A stretch of DNA of 64,000 nt from Clostridiaceae bacterium (GCA_910574345.1 CAJSZV010000002.1:186001-250000); one strand, 5' to 3'. Positions 7,668 to 17,194 are shown, counted from the stretch's first letter. Made by a program: numbers and translations. The notes: generated from the sequence alone by a model not told the origin.

Positions 7668-10391
7668 ATGGCGAGTATATCAAGTACCAACAGCACGAGC
7701 AGTCTGGGGAACACATCGCTGAGAGGATTCGGCGGCATGGCTTCCGGTATTGACCGTGATTCCATCATTGAGCAGATGACCCTGGGGACTACCACGAAGA
7801 TTAATAATCAGAAGAAGAAGATAAGCCAGCTTCAGTGGAAACAGGAAGCATATATGAATATCAGTGACAAGATCATTGATCTGACTGATAAGTATGCCAG
7901 CTATTCTTCCAGTTCCAACTTAAAGGATCCGACTGCTTTTGCCAAGAATGTGATTTCTGTTCACGGCAAGGAAAGTTCCACCAGCTTTGTGACTGCTAAG
8001 GGAACTTCTTCTTTGATTAATAATGTGTCGATTCTGGGTGTGGGACAGCTGGCTACCTCTACGGTGCAGAGATCCCAGACTCATATCAGTGAGACTGGGT
8101 TATCGACTACTGTTAGTGATCTGGGTGAATTGTCTTATTCTTCTAAGCTGGCAGGGCTGAAGCTGAGTTTTGGGGTTTATGACTCCACGTCTCATAAGAT
8201 GCAGGATAAGGGCAGTTTTGAGTTTAAAAGCACTTATAAGACTATGGAAGATGATGAAAACGGCGGTAAAAAAGAGGTAACCCATACAATCAATTATACT
8301 CCTCAGACCGAAGCAGAATATAAAAAGCTTGTAGATGATCTGAATGGACTTGCCAATGAGGATGGAGAGGATAACGCACTTGTAAAGTTTACACTTGAAA
8401 AGGATGCTGACGGCAATCATCTTATAAAAGTTCATGCCGGAAAAGCAGCAGAAAAAGAAGGATATGCAATTAAGACATCCTCCTCTGCACTGACAGCATT
8501 GGGATATGAGGCAAAGGAAGGTGTGGATACCAGCCAGGGAATTAAGTTTAGTGATTTTACAAGTTCTCAGACCAAGGCATTTGAAGAAAGCGGAATTCAT
8601 CAGCAAAGCAAGATTGATTATCTGACAGGCAAGAAGCTGTATTTTAATTACGATGGAAATCAGAAGCAGATTGAGTTGATTACCAGCGCAGAACGAGATG
8701 CAGTTAAGGAATTGACTGTAAAAGATTTAAGTACAGAGGAACAGCAAAAGCTGAAAGATGCTTTGACAGCGGCAGGTGAGATTAGCCCCGGAGGTGCTCT
8801 TGACGAGAGTCAGAAACTGACAGATGTGTATGAAAGCCTGAACAAAAAGCTGGCAGAGCTAGAAGAGAAGAAGGAAACAGATCCAACTGCTGCTGACGCC
8901 ATTGAAAAAGTTAAAGCCGGTATGGGAGCAATCAGTGCAAAGCAGATGGATAAGTTAAAAACAGAAAGCAAACTTCAGGATCGTCTGGATAAAGCCTTTG
9001 GTAAGGATATGGTCAAAGCTAATTTTGACGGCAACATAAGCTTTAGTGTGACAAAAAAAGGCTCCACGCTTTCAGCGGTAACCAGCGATTATAACCTGCT
9101 TAAAGAATTGGGGATCAGTTACGGAGAATCCAATAAGATCAATTTAGGCGGAACGATAACTCAGGGAGCCTTGACAGAAGCACTGGACGACGAAAAAATA
9201 AAAATAACGGACGCTAATGGACAGCTGGATTTAAAGATTAATGGTGTACAGATAACCGGTCTTACAAAAGACAGCACCATCAATGATATTCTTTCCAAGA
9301 TCAATTCTTCCAGCGCCGGAGTGAAGGCCACATATGTAGATGCAACAGGTGAGTTTATGCTCATATCCTCTGAGACAGGAGAAGGCAGAGATATTAGTTT
9401 TGACAGCGATTTGGCCAAAGCGCTTTTCGATGGCGGAAAAGATAAGCTGGAAGAAGGCAAAAACGCAGAGATTTATGTCAGCTATGGAGACGGAAAAGCT
9501 GTAAAACTGGATAGGGCATCCAATACCTTTAATCTGGAAGGGTTAACTGTGACTGTATCAGGTGTGTTTGGCGGTTCTTATAAAACAGATGCAGACGGCA
9601 ATGAGATAAAAGACACAGAAGGAAACCGCATCTGGGAAGCCAACACCTCCGAGTCTGTCACCTTCTCCGCCAAAGCCGATGTAGACGCAGCCGTAGAAAA
9701 GGTAAAGACCTTCTTCGAAGACTTTAATGCCTTAGTAACCGATATCAATAAAGAGATCACCACCCGTCCTGACAGCAGCTATCAGCCTCTGACAGATGAG
9801 CAGAAAGCGCAGATGGATGAGACCTCCATTGAGAACTGGGAGAAGAAGGCAAAACAGGGTATGCTTTACGGCGACTCTGCTATGCGTGACTTGAGTGTGG
9901 CTGTTCAGAGCATCTTTAGCAAGATGATGAGCAACGGAGCCAGCTACGAAGATCTAAAAGAGATCGGTATCACTTATTCTGAGGATTACGGCGATGGCGG
10001 TACTTTGGTATTTGACGAGACGGCTTTCAGAACGGCTATGGAGAATAATCCTGAGAAAGTGTCCCGTATCTTTACAGGCGGCAACGGTATCAGTAAGGGA
10101 CTGGTCAATGTTGTGGAAGAGACTTTCACACCATACGCTACCAGATACGCCAACAGAAACGGCGGTTCTTACGGACGTCTGGTAGAAATTGCAGGAACCA
10201 ACAAGAAGCCGACCACACTGATGGACAATGATATCTATAAACAGCTCAAGGAGATGCAGGAAACGATTGACAGTCTTAATGAACGGCTTCAGGTAGAGCA
10301 GGATCGTTATATTTCCCAGTTTACAACCATGGAGACATTGCTCAACAAGATGAATACCCAGTCAAGCTATCTTTCTCAGCTCACAGCGTAA
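7668..10391 (+). CDS. fliD: FliD, flagellar filament cap (HAP2)
   Basis: FliD caps the growing filament and catalyses flagellin folding at the tip. The N-terminal domain (FGGMASGIDRDSIIEQM, then a coiled-coil region) and the C-terminal domain (QTTIDSLNERLQVEQDRY-type helix ending in LLNKMNTQSSYLSQLTA) are canonical. At 907 aa it is far longer than the roughly 500 aa of Bacillus FliD; the excess is a large middle insert with a flagellin-IN-like motif (LDLKINGVQI). By eye the insert, about 8220-9500, uses more A/T-ending codons than the ends. The start is ATG 7668 with AAGGAG at 7654-7659. fliS follows. Confidence 0.95.
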   Translation: MASISSTNSTSSLGNTSLRGFGGMASGIDRDSIIEQMTLGTTTKINNQKKKISQLQWKQEAYMNISDKIIDLTDKYASYSSSSNLKDPTAFAKNVISVHGKESSTSFVTAKGTSSLINNVSILGVGQLATSTVQRSQTHISETGLSTTVSDLGELSYSSKLAGLKLSFGVYDSTSHKMQDKGSFEFKSTYKTMEDDENGGKKEVTHTINYTPQTEAEYKKLVDDLNGLANEDGEDNALVKFTLEKDADGNHLIKVHAGKAAEKEGYAIKTSSSALTALGYEAKEGVDTSQGIKFSDFTSSQTKAFEESGIHQQSKIDYLTGKKLYFNYDGNQKQIELITSAERDAVKELTVKDLSTEEQQKLKDALTAAGEISPGGALDESQKLTDVYESLNKKLAELEEKKETDPTAADAIEKVKAGMGAISAKQMDKLKTESKLQDRLDKAFGKDMVKANFDGNISFSVTKKGSTLSAVTSDYNLLKELGISYGESNKINLGGTITQGALTEALDDEKIKITDANGQLDLKINGVQITGLTKDSTINDILSKINSSSAGVKATYVDATGEFMLISSETGEGRDISFDSDLAKALFDGGKDKLEEGKNAEIYVSYGDGKAVKLDRASNTFNLEGLTVTVSGVFGGSYKTDADGNEIKDTEGNRIWEANTSESVTFSAKADVDAAVEKVKTFFEDFNALVTDINKEITTRPDSSYQPLTDEQKAQMDETSIENWEKKAKQGMLYGDSAMRDLSVAVQSIFSKMMSNGASYEDLKEIGITYSEDYGDGGTLVFDETAFRTAMENNPEKVSRIFTGGNGISKGLVNVVEETFTPYATRYANRNGGSYGRLVEIAGTNKKPTTLMDNDIYKQLKEMQETIDSLNERLQVEQDRYISQFTTMETLLNKMNTQSSYLSQLTA

Positions 10392-10400
10392 TGAACATTT

Positions 10401-10430
10401 GCTGCCGTTTCTCTAATGGGAGGCGGCAGC
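10401..10430 (+). other. Hairpin between fliD and fliS
   Basis: GCTGCC (10401-10406) can pair with GGCAGC (10425-10430). No T-tract follows, so it is more likely a processing or attenuating structure in a fliD-fliS transcript than a full terminator. Confidence 0.4.
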
Positions 10431-10454
10431 GATTCTTAAAAAGAAAGGGATTAG

Positions 10455-10859
10455 ATGAACGAATATAGTCGATATAAGGAAAAAAGCATATATTCTATGT
10501 CCGGTCCGGAGCTTTTACTGCTTTTGTTTGATGAAGCAATCAGGCGTCTTACCAGAGCGGAACATTCACTGGAGGATAAGAATTATAAGGATTTTGACGA
10601 TTGTATTATACGTGTCAGCCGAATTGTCCGCTATCTCCTGGATATTTTAGACATGAGTCAGCCCATTAGCTGGGATTTAAAGAGGATTTATGATTATCTG
10701 ATTTTTGATCTCAGCAGAGTAAAGGCCGGGAGGGAGAGAAGGAAAGACGAGATCGGACGTATCCGACACATTCTTTCTGAATTAAGAGAAGGTTTTGAGG
10801 GCGCCAGCAGGAAGGTCAATGATATGCATATTGCCAAGGTGGTGGAAGTAAGAGGATAA
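10455..10859 (+). CDS. fliS: FliS, flagellin export chaperone
   Basis: FliS binds the disordered C-terminus of flagellin to prevent early polymerisation and deliver it to FlhA; in Bacillus-type systems it also matters for FliW release. The 134-aa all-helical product has the family features: an early polar segment, SGPELLLLLFDEAIRRLTRAE, then RVSRIVRYLLDILD. AAAGAAAGG lies just before ATG 10455. It follows fliD and precedes a FliT-like gene, the usual fliD-fliS-fliT order. Confidence 0.93.
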   Translation: MNEYSRYKEKSIYSMSGPELLLLLFDEAIRRLTRAEHSLEDKNYKDFDDCIIRVSRIVRYLLDILDMSQPISWDLKRIYDYLIFDLSRVKAGRERRKDEIGRIRHILSELREGFEGASRKVNDMHIAKVVEVRG

Positions 10860-10906
10860 CGGAATGTTCATAACACTTATATGGACAGGAAAGGTATGGC
10901 AGCAAG

Positions 10907-11326
10907 ATGGAACTGGATATGAAAAAGGTCATGATTCTTCTTCAGAAAAAATATAGTTCGATTCGGGAGTTGGACAGACTGACGAGAGAACTGGAGGAGG
11001 TTGCCGCTCGCGGCGATGGAATCTCTGCAGCCATGGTTCTGGAAATGCGGGGGGAGGAGATGGAGAAAACCGAGCACTGCATGGAAGAACTATGGCAGTT
11101 AGGGGAAGAGGATCGGGAAGCATATGAAAGGCTGAAAGTTCTGCTGGAGTCAGACCCTTCCAAAGCCAGAGGAGAGACAAAAGAGGAAGAGATGATCTAT
11201 GAGATCAGGCGCAAGACTCAGGAGGTATTGGAGAGACTGCGCAGGACAGATCAGAGGCTGAATGAAAGAATGGCCGGCAAAAAGTCTTTCTATAAAGATG
11301 TGAAATCGGTGGATAAAGCCGTATAG
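10907..11326 (+). CDS. FliT/FlgN-like small helical chaperone (putative)
   Basis: A 139-aa, almost wholly helical, highly charged protein (for example LDRLTRELEEVAARGDG, then TQEVLERLRRTDQRLNERM). It has no recognised catalytic motif, signal peptide or membrane segment. The fliT position after fliD-fliS, the size and the helical make-up suggest the chaperone of the FliD cap. Sequence similarity alone would not prove this. A separate FlgN is encoded at 17229. AGGAAAGG at 10887-10894 precedes ATG 10907 with a somewhat long spacer. Confidence 0.6.
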   Translation: MELDMKKVMILLQKKYSSIRELDRLTRELEEVAARGDGISAAMVLEMRGEEMEKTEHCMEELWQLGEEDREAYERLKVLLESDPSKARGETKEEEMIYEIRRKTQEVLERLRRTDQRLNERMAGKKSFYKDVKSVDKAV

Positions 11327-11341
11327 AGAGAAGAGAGAGCT

Positions 11342-12514
11342 ATGAATCAATTGTTGTTTGAGGGACGTTCCCTTGTGGGAATTGTATCATCTGTGATTCG
11401 CCAGGACAATTTGCGAGTCGCATATAGCCGCTTGGACTGGGAGAGAATGTATCGTCTCGCAGATTTTCACAAAGTGGCCAATATTGTTTACATAGGACTT
11501 CTGGGCTATAGGGAGACGGTGCCGGATAAATGGCGGGACCGTTTCTTTAAGCGCTATCAGGAGTCTTTGCTGTTTAGTGAGAATTGTGATGATTCTCTGA
11601 AAGAGGTCCTCACATGGCTTGATATGAGAGAGATATCATGTACTATCCTTACGTCTGAGGCTGTTCGTGGATTGTATAAAATCTCCGAGACTGCTGAGAA
11701 CAGCCCGGTCCATATTTTTCTGGATGAAGAAAAATATTATCTGGCAAAAGGCTACCTGATTGATCTGGGATACGAGGTGGATGAGACTTACAAAGATGTG
11801 GGAGAGAGATTAGGCAAGGTGTCTGGTATCTCCATTGTCTTGTACAGAAAGCTTCCTTTCAAGACAACCAAGTACAGTAAATGTATGGTAAAGATACTGG
11901 AGAGTGCGCAGATCAAGGAACCATATCAATATATCTGGACACTTCCGGAAGAAAGTGAATTTTTGTACCGCATGGCAGGCGCCGCTTATCGCTATACGAC
12001 AGATGAGCTGACTTTGCGTGAGGTTCTTGAACTTATGCTGTGCCATAAGGCCTGGAAAGAGCAGATTGATGATGAGATGCTTTGGAAGCGTCTGGAAGAA
12101 TTTAAAGTTGATGGGCTGGCAGAGAAGATTCTCAGGATTTCCTATATGTGGTTTGGCGATAAGACAGACAACTATTTTATCGAACACCCTGATGATATGA
12201 GTATATATGATGTCCTTGAGGAAAGACTGCTGACCAGAGGTCTTATCAAACGTGAGAAAGATGAGCAGGCTCTGAAATTACAGAAACTCATTGAAAAAGA
12301 GATTGAGAAGGAAAAAAAGAAAGAGGGGATTGACCTAAAAAAGGAAAGAAGGCAAAAATATATAGAAGATTTCAAGAGGAAGATGAAATGGGTTTTCCCG
12401 GATTATCACTATATGTCTTCCATCTATCCGACTCTGGAAAAGATTCCTGTCCTTTTGCCTTTATATTGGCTCGTCAGAGGAATAAGGCTGCTGTGGAGAT
12501 CAATCCTGGGATAA
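11342..12514 (+). CDS. Nucleotidyltransferase-like protein (NTP_transf_5 type), probably degenerate
   Basis: The 390-aa protein resembles the uncharacterised nucleotidyltransferase family PF14907. The late MKWVFPDYHYMSSIYPTLEK segment and the hydrophobic C-terminal LLPLYWLVRGIRLL are typical. The family's core, a KG..L...Y segment followed by RxxxDxDLL, is not visible: the equivalent stretch reads LTSEAVRGLYKISE then VHIFLDEEKYY, with no clear catalytic acid pair. A Lys/Glu-rich helix spans about 310-350. It closes the fliD-fliS-fliT-like operon 15 bp after the previous gene. A role in flagellar modification is conceivable but unproven. Confidence 0.65.
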   Translation: MNQLLFEGRSLVGIVSSVIRQDNLRVAYSRLDWERMYRLADFHKVANIVYIGLLGYRETVPDKWRDRFFKRYQESLLFSENCDDSLKEVLTWLDMREISCTILTSEAVRGLYKISETAENSPVHIFLDEEKYYLAKGYLIDLGYEVDETYKDVGERLGKVSGISIVLYRKLPFKTTKYSKCMVKILESAQIKEPYQYIWTLPEESEFLYRMAGAAYRYTTDELTLREVLELMLCHKAWKEQIDDEMLWKRLEEFKVDGLAEKILRISYMWFGDKTDNYFIEHPDDMSIYDVLEERLLTRGLIKREKDEQALKLQKLIEKEIEKEKKKEGIDLKKERRQKYIEDFKRKMKWVFPDYHYMSSIYPTLEKIPVLLPLYWLVRGIRLLWRSILG

Positions 12515-12560
12515 AAAAAGCCTTGTAATCAATGGTATAGCATGATTACAAGGCTTTTTT
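12514..12560. terminator. Bidirectional intrinsic terminator
   Basis: An 18-bp perfect stem, AAAAAAGCCTTGTAATCA (12514-12531) with its complement at 12543-12560, and an 11-base loop. A- and T-tracts flank it, so it can stop both the fliD operon (+) and the csrA end of the flgM operon (-). Confidence 0.93.
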
Positions 12561-12809
12561 CTATTGATTATTCTGATTCGAGTCTTTATGCTGAAAAATT
12601 GACTGAAGCATCCGTACCGAGTTCATATCCGGTGTCAGAGCCATCTTGTTGGTCTGTTCAGCAGCAGAAAGTTCCTCGCGGAGAATAGATATCTGCTTAG
12701 GGGCGTCAATCGCCAGACGGACACCATCTGCTGCACATTCAATAATCGTGATTCGGATATTCTCTCCAATCAGGAGACTTTCATTTCTTTTTCGTCGAAG
12801 TATCAGCAT
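12561..12809 (-). CDS. csrA: CsrA, translational regulator
   Basis: An RNA-binding dimer that blocks flagellin translation at GGA motifs. The 82-aa product has the canonical N-terminus MLILRRKRNESLLIGENIRITI and the GVRLAIDAPKQISILREEL core including the RNA-binding Arg. The C-terminal tail is a little longer than in Bacillus and Gln/Asn-rich. It lies 5 bp after fliW, whose product antagonises CsrA. It is the last gene of the flgM-flgN-flgK-flgL operon. A likely target site is in the flagellin leader at 28109. Confidence 0.97.
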   Translation of the reverse strand: MLILRRKRNESLLIGENIRITIIECAADGVRLAIDAPKQISILREELSAAEQTNKMALTPDMNSVRMLQSIFQHKDSNQNNQ

Positions 12810-12814
12810 AGGCC

Positions 12815-13270
12815 TTACCCCCTGTTATCTGTAATGGATGGGAAGGAACTCAGTTTGTGAGAATAACTATATGATGTATTCTCAAGAATAACCTGAATTC
12901 CGCGTCTGGTCTGAGGATTGATTACTAAAGGACATTTTAAATTGACGGTATTCTCCAAATAATCATTCCGTACAACGCAGATTACATAATAGGATAATTC
13001 GCCATCCTCCGACGCATCCAGACAGGCAAATTCCTCAGGGGCCAGTACAGGGGAATAATCGGGGCTGAGGAAGAACGGATTGATCAGTACAAAGACTACA
13101 TTGGGATCTTCCACAGACAGCATCAAAAGCATCGAATCATCGTCTTCTCCCTCGTTAATGCGAAGGAGAAGATAACGGGTTAACTTTGGGAAACCAAAAA
13201 GTCCGTCAGAAAATATGATGAGATCTTCCGGTGAATATTCCACCATACCATAATCAGTCTGTATCGTCAT
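12815..13270 (-). CDS. fliW: FliW, CsrA antagonist and flagellar assembly factor
   Basis: FliW binds flagellin, or CsrA once flagellin has been secreted, so that flagellin synthesis matches export. The 151-aa protein has family motifs: LIIFSDGLFGFPKL near the N-terminus, MLLMLSVEDPNVVFVLINPF in the middle, and a late NLKCPLVINPQTRRGIQVIL. I chose ATG 13270 with AGGAG upstream; a GTG at 13282 is the alternative. It immediately precedes csrA. Confidence 0.95.
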   Translation of the reverse strand: MTIQTDYGMVEYSPEDLIIFSDGLFGFPKLTRYLLLRINEGEDDDSMLLMLSVEDPNVVFVLINPFFLSPDYSPVLAPEEFACLDASEDGELSYYVICVVRNDYLENTVNLKCPLVINPQTRRGIQVILENTSYSYSHKLSSFPSITDNRG

Positions 13271-13284
13271 AACAATAAACACTC

Positions 13285-13881
13285 CTATGTGAACAAGTTA
13301 ACATTGCTGCCGGAATCTCCGTCTCTCGGAGGAACGTAATTGAAGTCTCCAAGATACTCTACATGAACTTCCGGACGCTGGGTAATGATGGTCATCACCA
13401 TGGGCGGAAGATAGGTAAGTTCCCCTTTGGCAACCCTCATCTCAAAGGCACCTCTCTGAGCAGTGTAGTTGGAACCGCTCTCGACAGAGATATCCTGGGT
13501 AACTGCAGGTGCAGAAGAGCTGACGGAAAGAGACACGGCATCAGGAAGCGCATCGGCACTGGAAGCGTCCGGCGACGGTATATCAGGAACAGATGCAGGC
13601 TGTGGTGCAGGAACCTGAACCTGCTTCTGGCGTGAAACAATCTGAGGAGCAGGATTCTCCTGAACCTGGTGTTTTACGTTGCTGGTAGAAAATGTACGAT
13701 TGATCTTCTTGATATCTTCAACAGAAATCGTACCCTGGCCTGCAGAATTGCGAAATGACGACTGACGCGCGATGGCTTTTCTTCTTTCCATATCAACACT
13801 GTCAGAGCTGATCAATCGTGCATTCTGCGAAAAGCGTACCATACGCATTGGTTCTGATGTTATCTTAATAAGCTGCTGCAT
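13285..13881 (-). CDS. Unrecognised protein in the YviE position
   Basis: A 198-aa protein lying between flgL and fliW, where Bacillus encodes YviE (DUF6470). It has a short conserved-looking N-terminus (QLIKITSEPMRMVRFSQNARL), a Pro/Ala/Ser-rich disordered middle (about 85-140), and a structured end (RVAKGELTYLPPMVMTIITQRPEVHVEYLGDFNYVPP). There is no signal peptide or membrane helix. The position and the I-x-Q/I-x-x-P style N-terminus fit a YviE-like role in filament assembly control, but similarity is weak and the assignment is by context. Confidence 0.6.
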   Translation of the reverse strand: MQQLIKITSEPMRMVRFSQNARLISSDSVDMERRKAIARQSSFRNSAGQGTISVEDIKKINRTFSTSNVKHQVQENPAPQIVSRQKQVQVPAPQPASVPDIPSPDASSADALPDAVSLSVSSSAPAVTQDISVESGSNYTAQRGAFEMRVAKGELTYLPPMVMTIITQRPEVHVEYLGDFNYVPPRDGDSGSNVNLFT

Positions 13882-13915
13882 ACCATAACCCCCTTTCTAT
13901 AAATCTTTTACATCT

Positions 13916-15127
13916 TTAACCTACAAAATCAAACAGGGAAGAACTCATAAGCTTAGAACCAACCTGTAATGCCGCATTGTAGGAATATTGATTGTTGAAC
14001 ATCTCCATGATCGACTCATAGGGATCAGCGCCAAGCTTATCTTTGTACTGCGTTTCCAGAGAAATCTTTAAGTCTCCGAGACGATCATCCATATTGTCAA
14101 TAAGACGGTACTTATTGCCCAAGTCAGCATAGAAAGAACTTACGCTCTGCTCCGCCATAGTCATATCCTCAATAGTCTGGCCAAGAACATCATCTAATAT
14201 TCCGCGGGCCTCTTCCACTTTATCTGCATCACCGTCCGAATTCTGAGCAACATCAATATAATCATTCATGGCCCATACGGACTGGCATACAAGGCCGAGA
14301 GGGCCTTTGCTCAGGGCATTCATGAGTTTATCGCCTAGATCAGCAACAGGCTGTCCTGTGCTGTCAGTAAATTCCGAAGAATTAAGAGCTCTGTCCGAGG
14401 TGATGCCTGTCAGGAGATTCATACCGCCCGTATAAGTGTCCAAAAGCGTTGATCTGTCCTTAATGGAACCGTAGCCGATATCAATCCGGCCCTGTTCCTG
14501 CATAGCTTTTAACAGATCCTCAGCCTTACCATTGGTGCCGCTCTCGTCCAAAACAAACTTATAACTGCCGTCAGTTTGTTTTGTCAGATTCATTACAAAT
14601 TCCGTAGGTTCTGAATCGCCGGAGAAAGTATGCTTGTAAGTGAACTGTTTGCCGTCGGCGCTAAGGGAAAACGGCGCGGTGCTGATATCATTGCCGCCAT
14701 AGATATAAAAATTTTCATACTGAATATTTAAGTCGTTGACAATCTCCTGGGACTTTTGGAGCAAATCCTGCCTGGTACTTTCCAGAGCATAATCCACCGT
14801 AGTGGCCGTGCGGGCATACTGAACTTTATTTTTGGCGCCGCCTTCGCCACCGAGTATATTCTGAATATCCCTTGCTCCAAGCTCCTGCTGATAGATTCGA
14901 TTCTGAACATCTTTCAGCAGAGATTTCTTGCTTATGACATCCTGGTACTGGGTGTCAATCCGCTGGCCCGTATAGTAAGAGATGGGGCTTTCAGCAGCGG
15001 ATTCATACCGTTCACCGCTGGAGACTTTATTCATACTCTTATTCAGGGCAAGATGAACATTATTTACGGATGATGTGAAATTTCTGTATGTGGATGCGTT
15101 GGTTACACGCGAATTGGTTACATGCAT
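13916..15127 (-). CDS. flgL: FlgL, hook-filament junction protein (HAP3)
   Basis: FlgL forms the second junction ring between hook and filament. The 403-aa product has a flagellin-like N-terminus (RVTNASTYRNFTSSVNNVHLALNK..KVSSGERYESAAESPISYY) and a C-terminal helix (YNAALQVGSKLMSSSLFDFV). GGAGG-type ribosome site before ATG 15127. It lies 37 bp after flgK. The central domain (about 140-260) is variable and surface exposed in the family. Confidence 0.95.
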   Translation of the reverse strand: MHVTNSRVTNASTYRNFTSSVNNVHLALNKSMNKVSSGERYESAAESPISYYTGQRIDTQYQDVISKKSLLKDVQNRIYQQELGARDIQNILGGEGGAKNKVQYARTATTVDYALESTRQDLLQKSQEIVNDLNIQYENFYIYGGNDISTAPFSLSADGKQFTYKHTFSGDSEPTEFVMNLTKQTDGSYKFVLDESGTNGKAEDLLKAMQEQGRIDIGYGSIKDRSTLLDTYTGGMNLLTGITSDRALNSSEFTDSTGQPVADLGDKLMNALSKGPLGLVCQSVWAMNDYIDVAQNSDGDADKVEEARGILDDVLGQTIEDMTMAEQSVSSFYADLGNKYRLIDNMDDRLGDLKISLETQYKDKLGADPYESIMEMFNNQYSYNAALQVGSKLMSSSLFDFVG

Positions 15128-15164
15128 AATAAATGCCTCCTATAGGGTTTTGTAAAAACAGCAG

Positions 15165-17018
15165 TTAACGTCCCACCACGCCGGTGCCGTTAATCAGTAC
15201 ATCAAGGGCCTGATCCAAGGTAGTCATAAGTCGGGACGCCGCGTTATAAGCAGACATAAACATCATCATATTGGATGCTTCCTCGTCTAGGCTGACACCG
15301 GATACGGAATCGCGGGAATTCTGAATTCCATTCAGCACTGTTACATTGGTCTTTAAGCTGCTCTGGTTGCTGTATGAGTCATTGGCAAGGATTGTAGAGG
15401 TATAACTCATAAAGTCGTTAAAGGAGTTGTTGTTTAAATTGATCTCATATGCTCCGCCTTTGTCGAATAATGGGGTGCCGTCTGGTTTTTTAAAATTTGT
15501 ATAGGGATAAGTGGCCTCCAGGGCTTCCTTCATATCCAAGGCTGCGTTATTCTTATCTTTGCCGTTGACATTGACTTGTACCTGCTCACTGAGCCAGGCC
15601 TTGCTGATACCGATATTGTGGGCAGTAATTTTTATCTCATTAGCATCTTTGGAGGCTAAAAGGATATAATCTTTTGCATCAGGATCATTGGGATCATTGG
15701 GATCAGCGGGATACTTATTTGCAGTTCCGTCTCCGTACTGAGTATTCAGTACATTCATAACCGTGGCAAAAGACTGAGCCAGGTTATCTAACTGATCCAT
15801 GTAAAAATCATATCCCTTTACATCGTCAAGTCCCTGCCCGGCGCCGTCTTTCCATAACATATTGAGACTGGCCTGGACAGAACCGCTGGTAAACTGATTC
15901 GTGATTGCCGGCGGATTGGCCGTTTTAGAGAACTCGACAGGAGCTGAGGGGGTTGGATCGTGTTTGTCTCGAATACCTGTAACCCTAAGTATCAGATCTC
16001 CCGGCTGCGTCTTATTTGCCGAGGTAGAATCTTTATCTGCCCAGATCTTATCCGACTGAGCCGCATCCATCTCAAACTTTCCATAGTTCTCATCGCCATT
16101 CCCTACAGTGCCTTCTACAAGAATTAGCTTTTGAGAAACTCCATTCTCATCTACATAACTCATGGTAATGCGCAGATCATCCGGCCACTCCTTCTTTGCA
16201 ATCACGTTGCCAGCGCTGTCAAGATGATAGGCCTCGGATTTATCTTCTACATTAGTAGTACCAAGGGTACCGTTCTCAATCCCGTCATGATCCTCATCCT
16301 TGAAATAAGTAACCTCAATAGGGATGAAACTGGAAAGCTCGTCAATGAGCACGTTCCGCTGGTCCATAAGCTCAAGGCTTGGCTGGCCGTAGATCTGATT
16401 CTGCTTAATCTGCCGGTTCAGCCTGCCGATCTGCTGCAGAATGTCATTGATCTGCTCAACTGCTCCCTGCTGGTTGGTGTTGCTGCCGTCCAGCTTCGTA
16501 TATTCACTCATTTTAGCTTCGTCGATCTGCCGCGCGGCATCATTGAGAAGGTTGGTGAGGGCCTGCATCCTGGTACGCAGTTCCGAGTTGAAGATAGGCT
16601 GATCCACATTGGGCAAATCCTGAACATTACTTAATGTGGAATGAATATCCCGAAAGGCCTGGTTGATGCCATCGATATGGGACTCATCCAAAACGTCGGA
16701 AAGCCGGTCCAAAGCTTCCTGCATCGCATTATTGTAACCCGCCTTCTGCATCTGTCCTCTGTACTGAATATCAAGATAAGGATCCCGGACCTGGGTGATG
16801 GCATCCATACGGACACCGAAACCTACTGTAAGCTCCGGTCTGCTCATATAATGGGAAGTGGGATTGCTGTAGTTCAAGCTGGAAGCCTGAAGCTGCTGTC
16901 TCGTATAGCCGGCAGTATTCATATTCGCCAGGTTCTGCCCTACCAGGTCCAACCGCTTCTGATTGGCCTGGAGAGCAGAAAAGGCTGTCGTAAAACCGCC
17001 AAAGGTTGCTCGTACCAT
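15165..17018 (-). CDS. flgK: FlgK, hook-filament junction protein (HAP1)
   Basis: FlgK forms the first junction ring on the hook tip. The 617-aa protein starts at ATG 17018 (MVRATFGGFTTAFSALQ), chosen because TCCTCC at 17026-17031 is a well-spaced ribosome site; the longer frame has none. Rod-type motif ANQKRLDLVGQNLANMNTAGYTRQ sits at the N-terminus, and the C-terminal helix reads EEASNMMMFMSAYNAASRLM. The variable middle (about 240-480) includes a DPNDPNDPD-type run. Confidence 0.96.
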   Translation of the reverse strand: MVRATFGGFTTAFSALQANQKRLDLVGQNLANMNTAGYTRQQLQASSLNYSNPTSHYMSRPELTVGFGVRMDAITQVRDPYLDIQYRGQMQKAGYNNAMQEALDRLSDVLDESHIDGINQAFRDIHSTLSNVQDLPNVDQPIFNSELRTRMQALTNLLNDAARQIDEAKMSEYTKLDGSNTNQQGAVEQINDILQQIGRLNRQIKQNQIYGQPSLELMDQRNVLIDELSSFIPIEVTYFKDEDHDGIENGTLGTTNVEDKSEAYHLDSAGNVIAKKEWPDDLRITMSYVDENGVSQKLILVEGTVGNGDENYGKFEMDAAQSDKIWADKDSTSANKTQPGDLILRVTGIRDKHDPTPSAPVEFSKTANPPAITNQFTSGSVQASLNMLWKDGAGQGLDDVKGYDFYMDQLDNLAQSFATVMNVLNTQYGDGTANKYPADPNDPNDPDAKDYILLASKDANEIKITAHNIGISKAWLSEQVQVNVNGKDKNNAALDMKEALEATYPYTNFKKPDGTPLFDKGGAYEINLNNNSFNDFMSYTSTILANDSYSNQSSLKTNVTVLNGIQNSRDSVSGVSLDEEASNMMMFMSAYNAASRLMTTLDQALDVLINGTGVVGR

Positions 17019-17072
17019 AAATCTATCCTCCAAATAATATTTCTCAAATAGTCGTTTTGTCAGGTGGCTACT

Positions 17073-17194
17073 GTCCACATGCGTTCACAGCAATCAGCAA
17101 AGAACCATGAAGATCGTTTGCGGTCATGGGATTTTGCCCGCCGGCCCAAGTTATCCCAGGGTCAGCCCGGCAAGTGCGCAGCCTACTGAACAGT
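17073..17194 (+). repeat. Dispersed intergenic repeat, copy 1
   Basis: About 122 bp that align end to end with 26777-26901, same orientation, sharing blocks such as TGCGG, ATGGGATTTT, GCCGGC, CAAGTTAT and CTGAACAGT. It lies between flgN and flgK in the flgM operon. Its internal palindromes are more decayed than those of copy 2. No ORF is present; the rest of the 17019-17228 gap shows only the flgK ribosome site. Confidence 0.85.
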
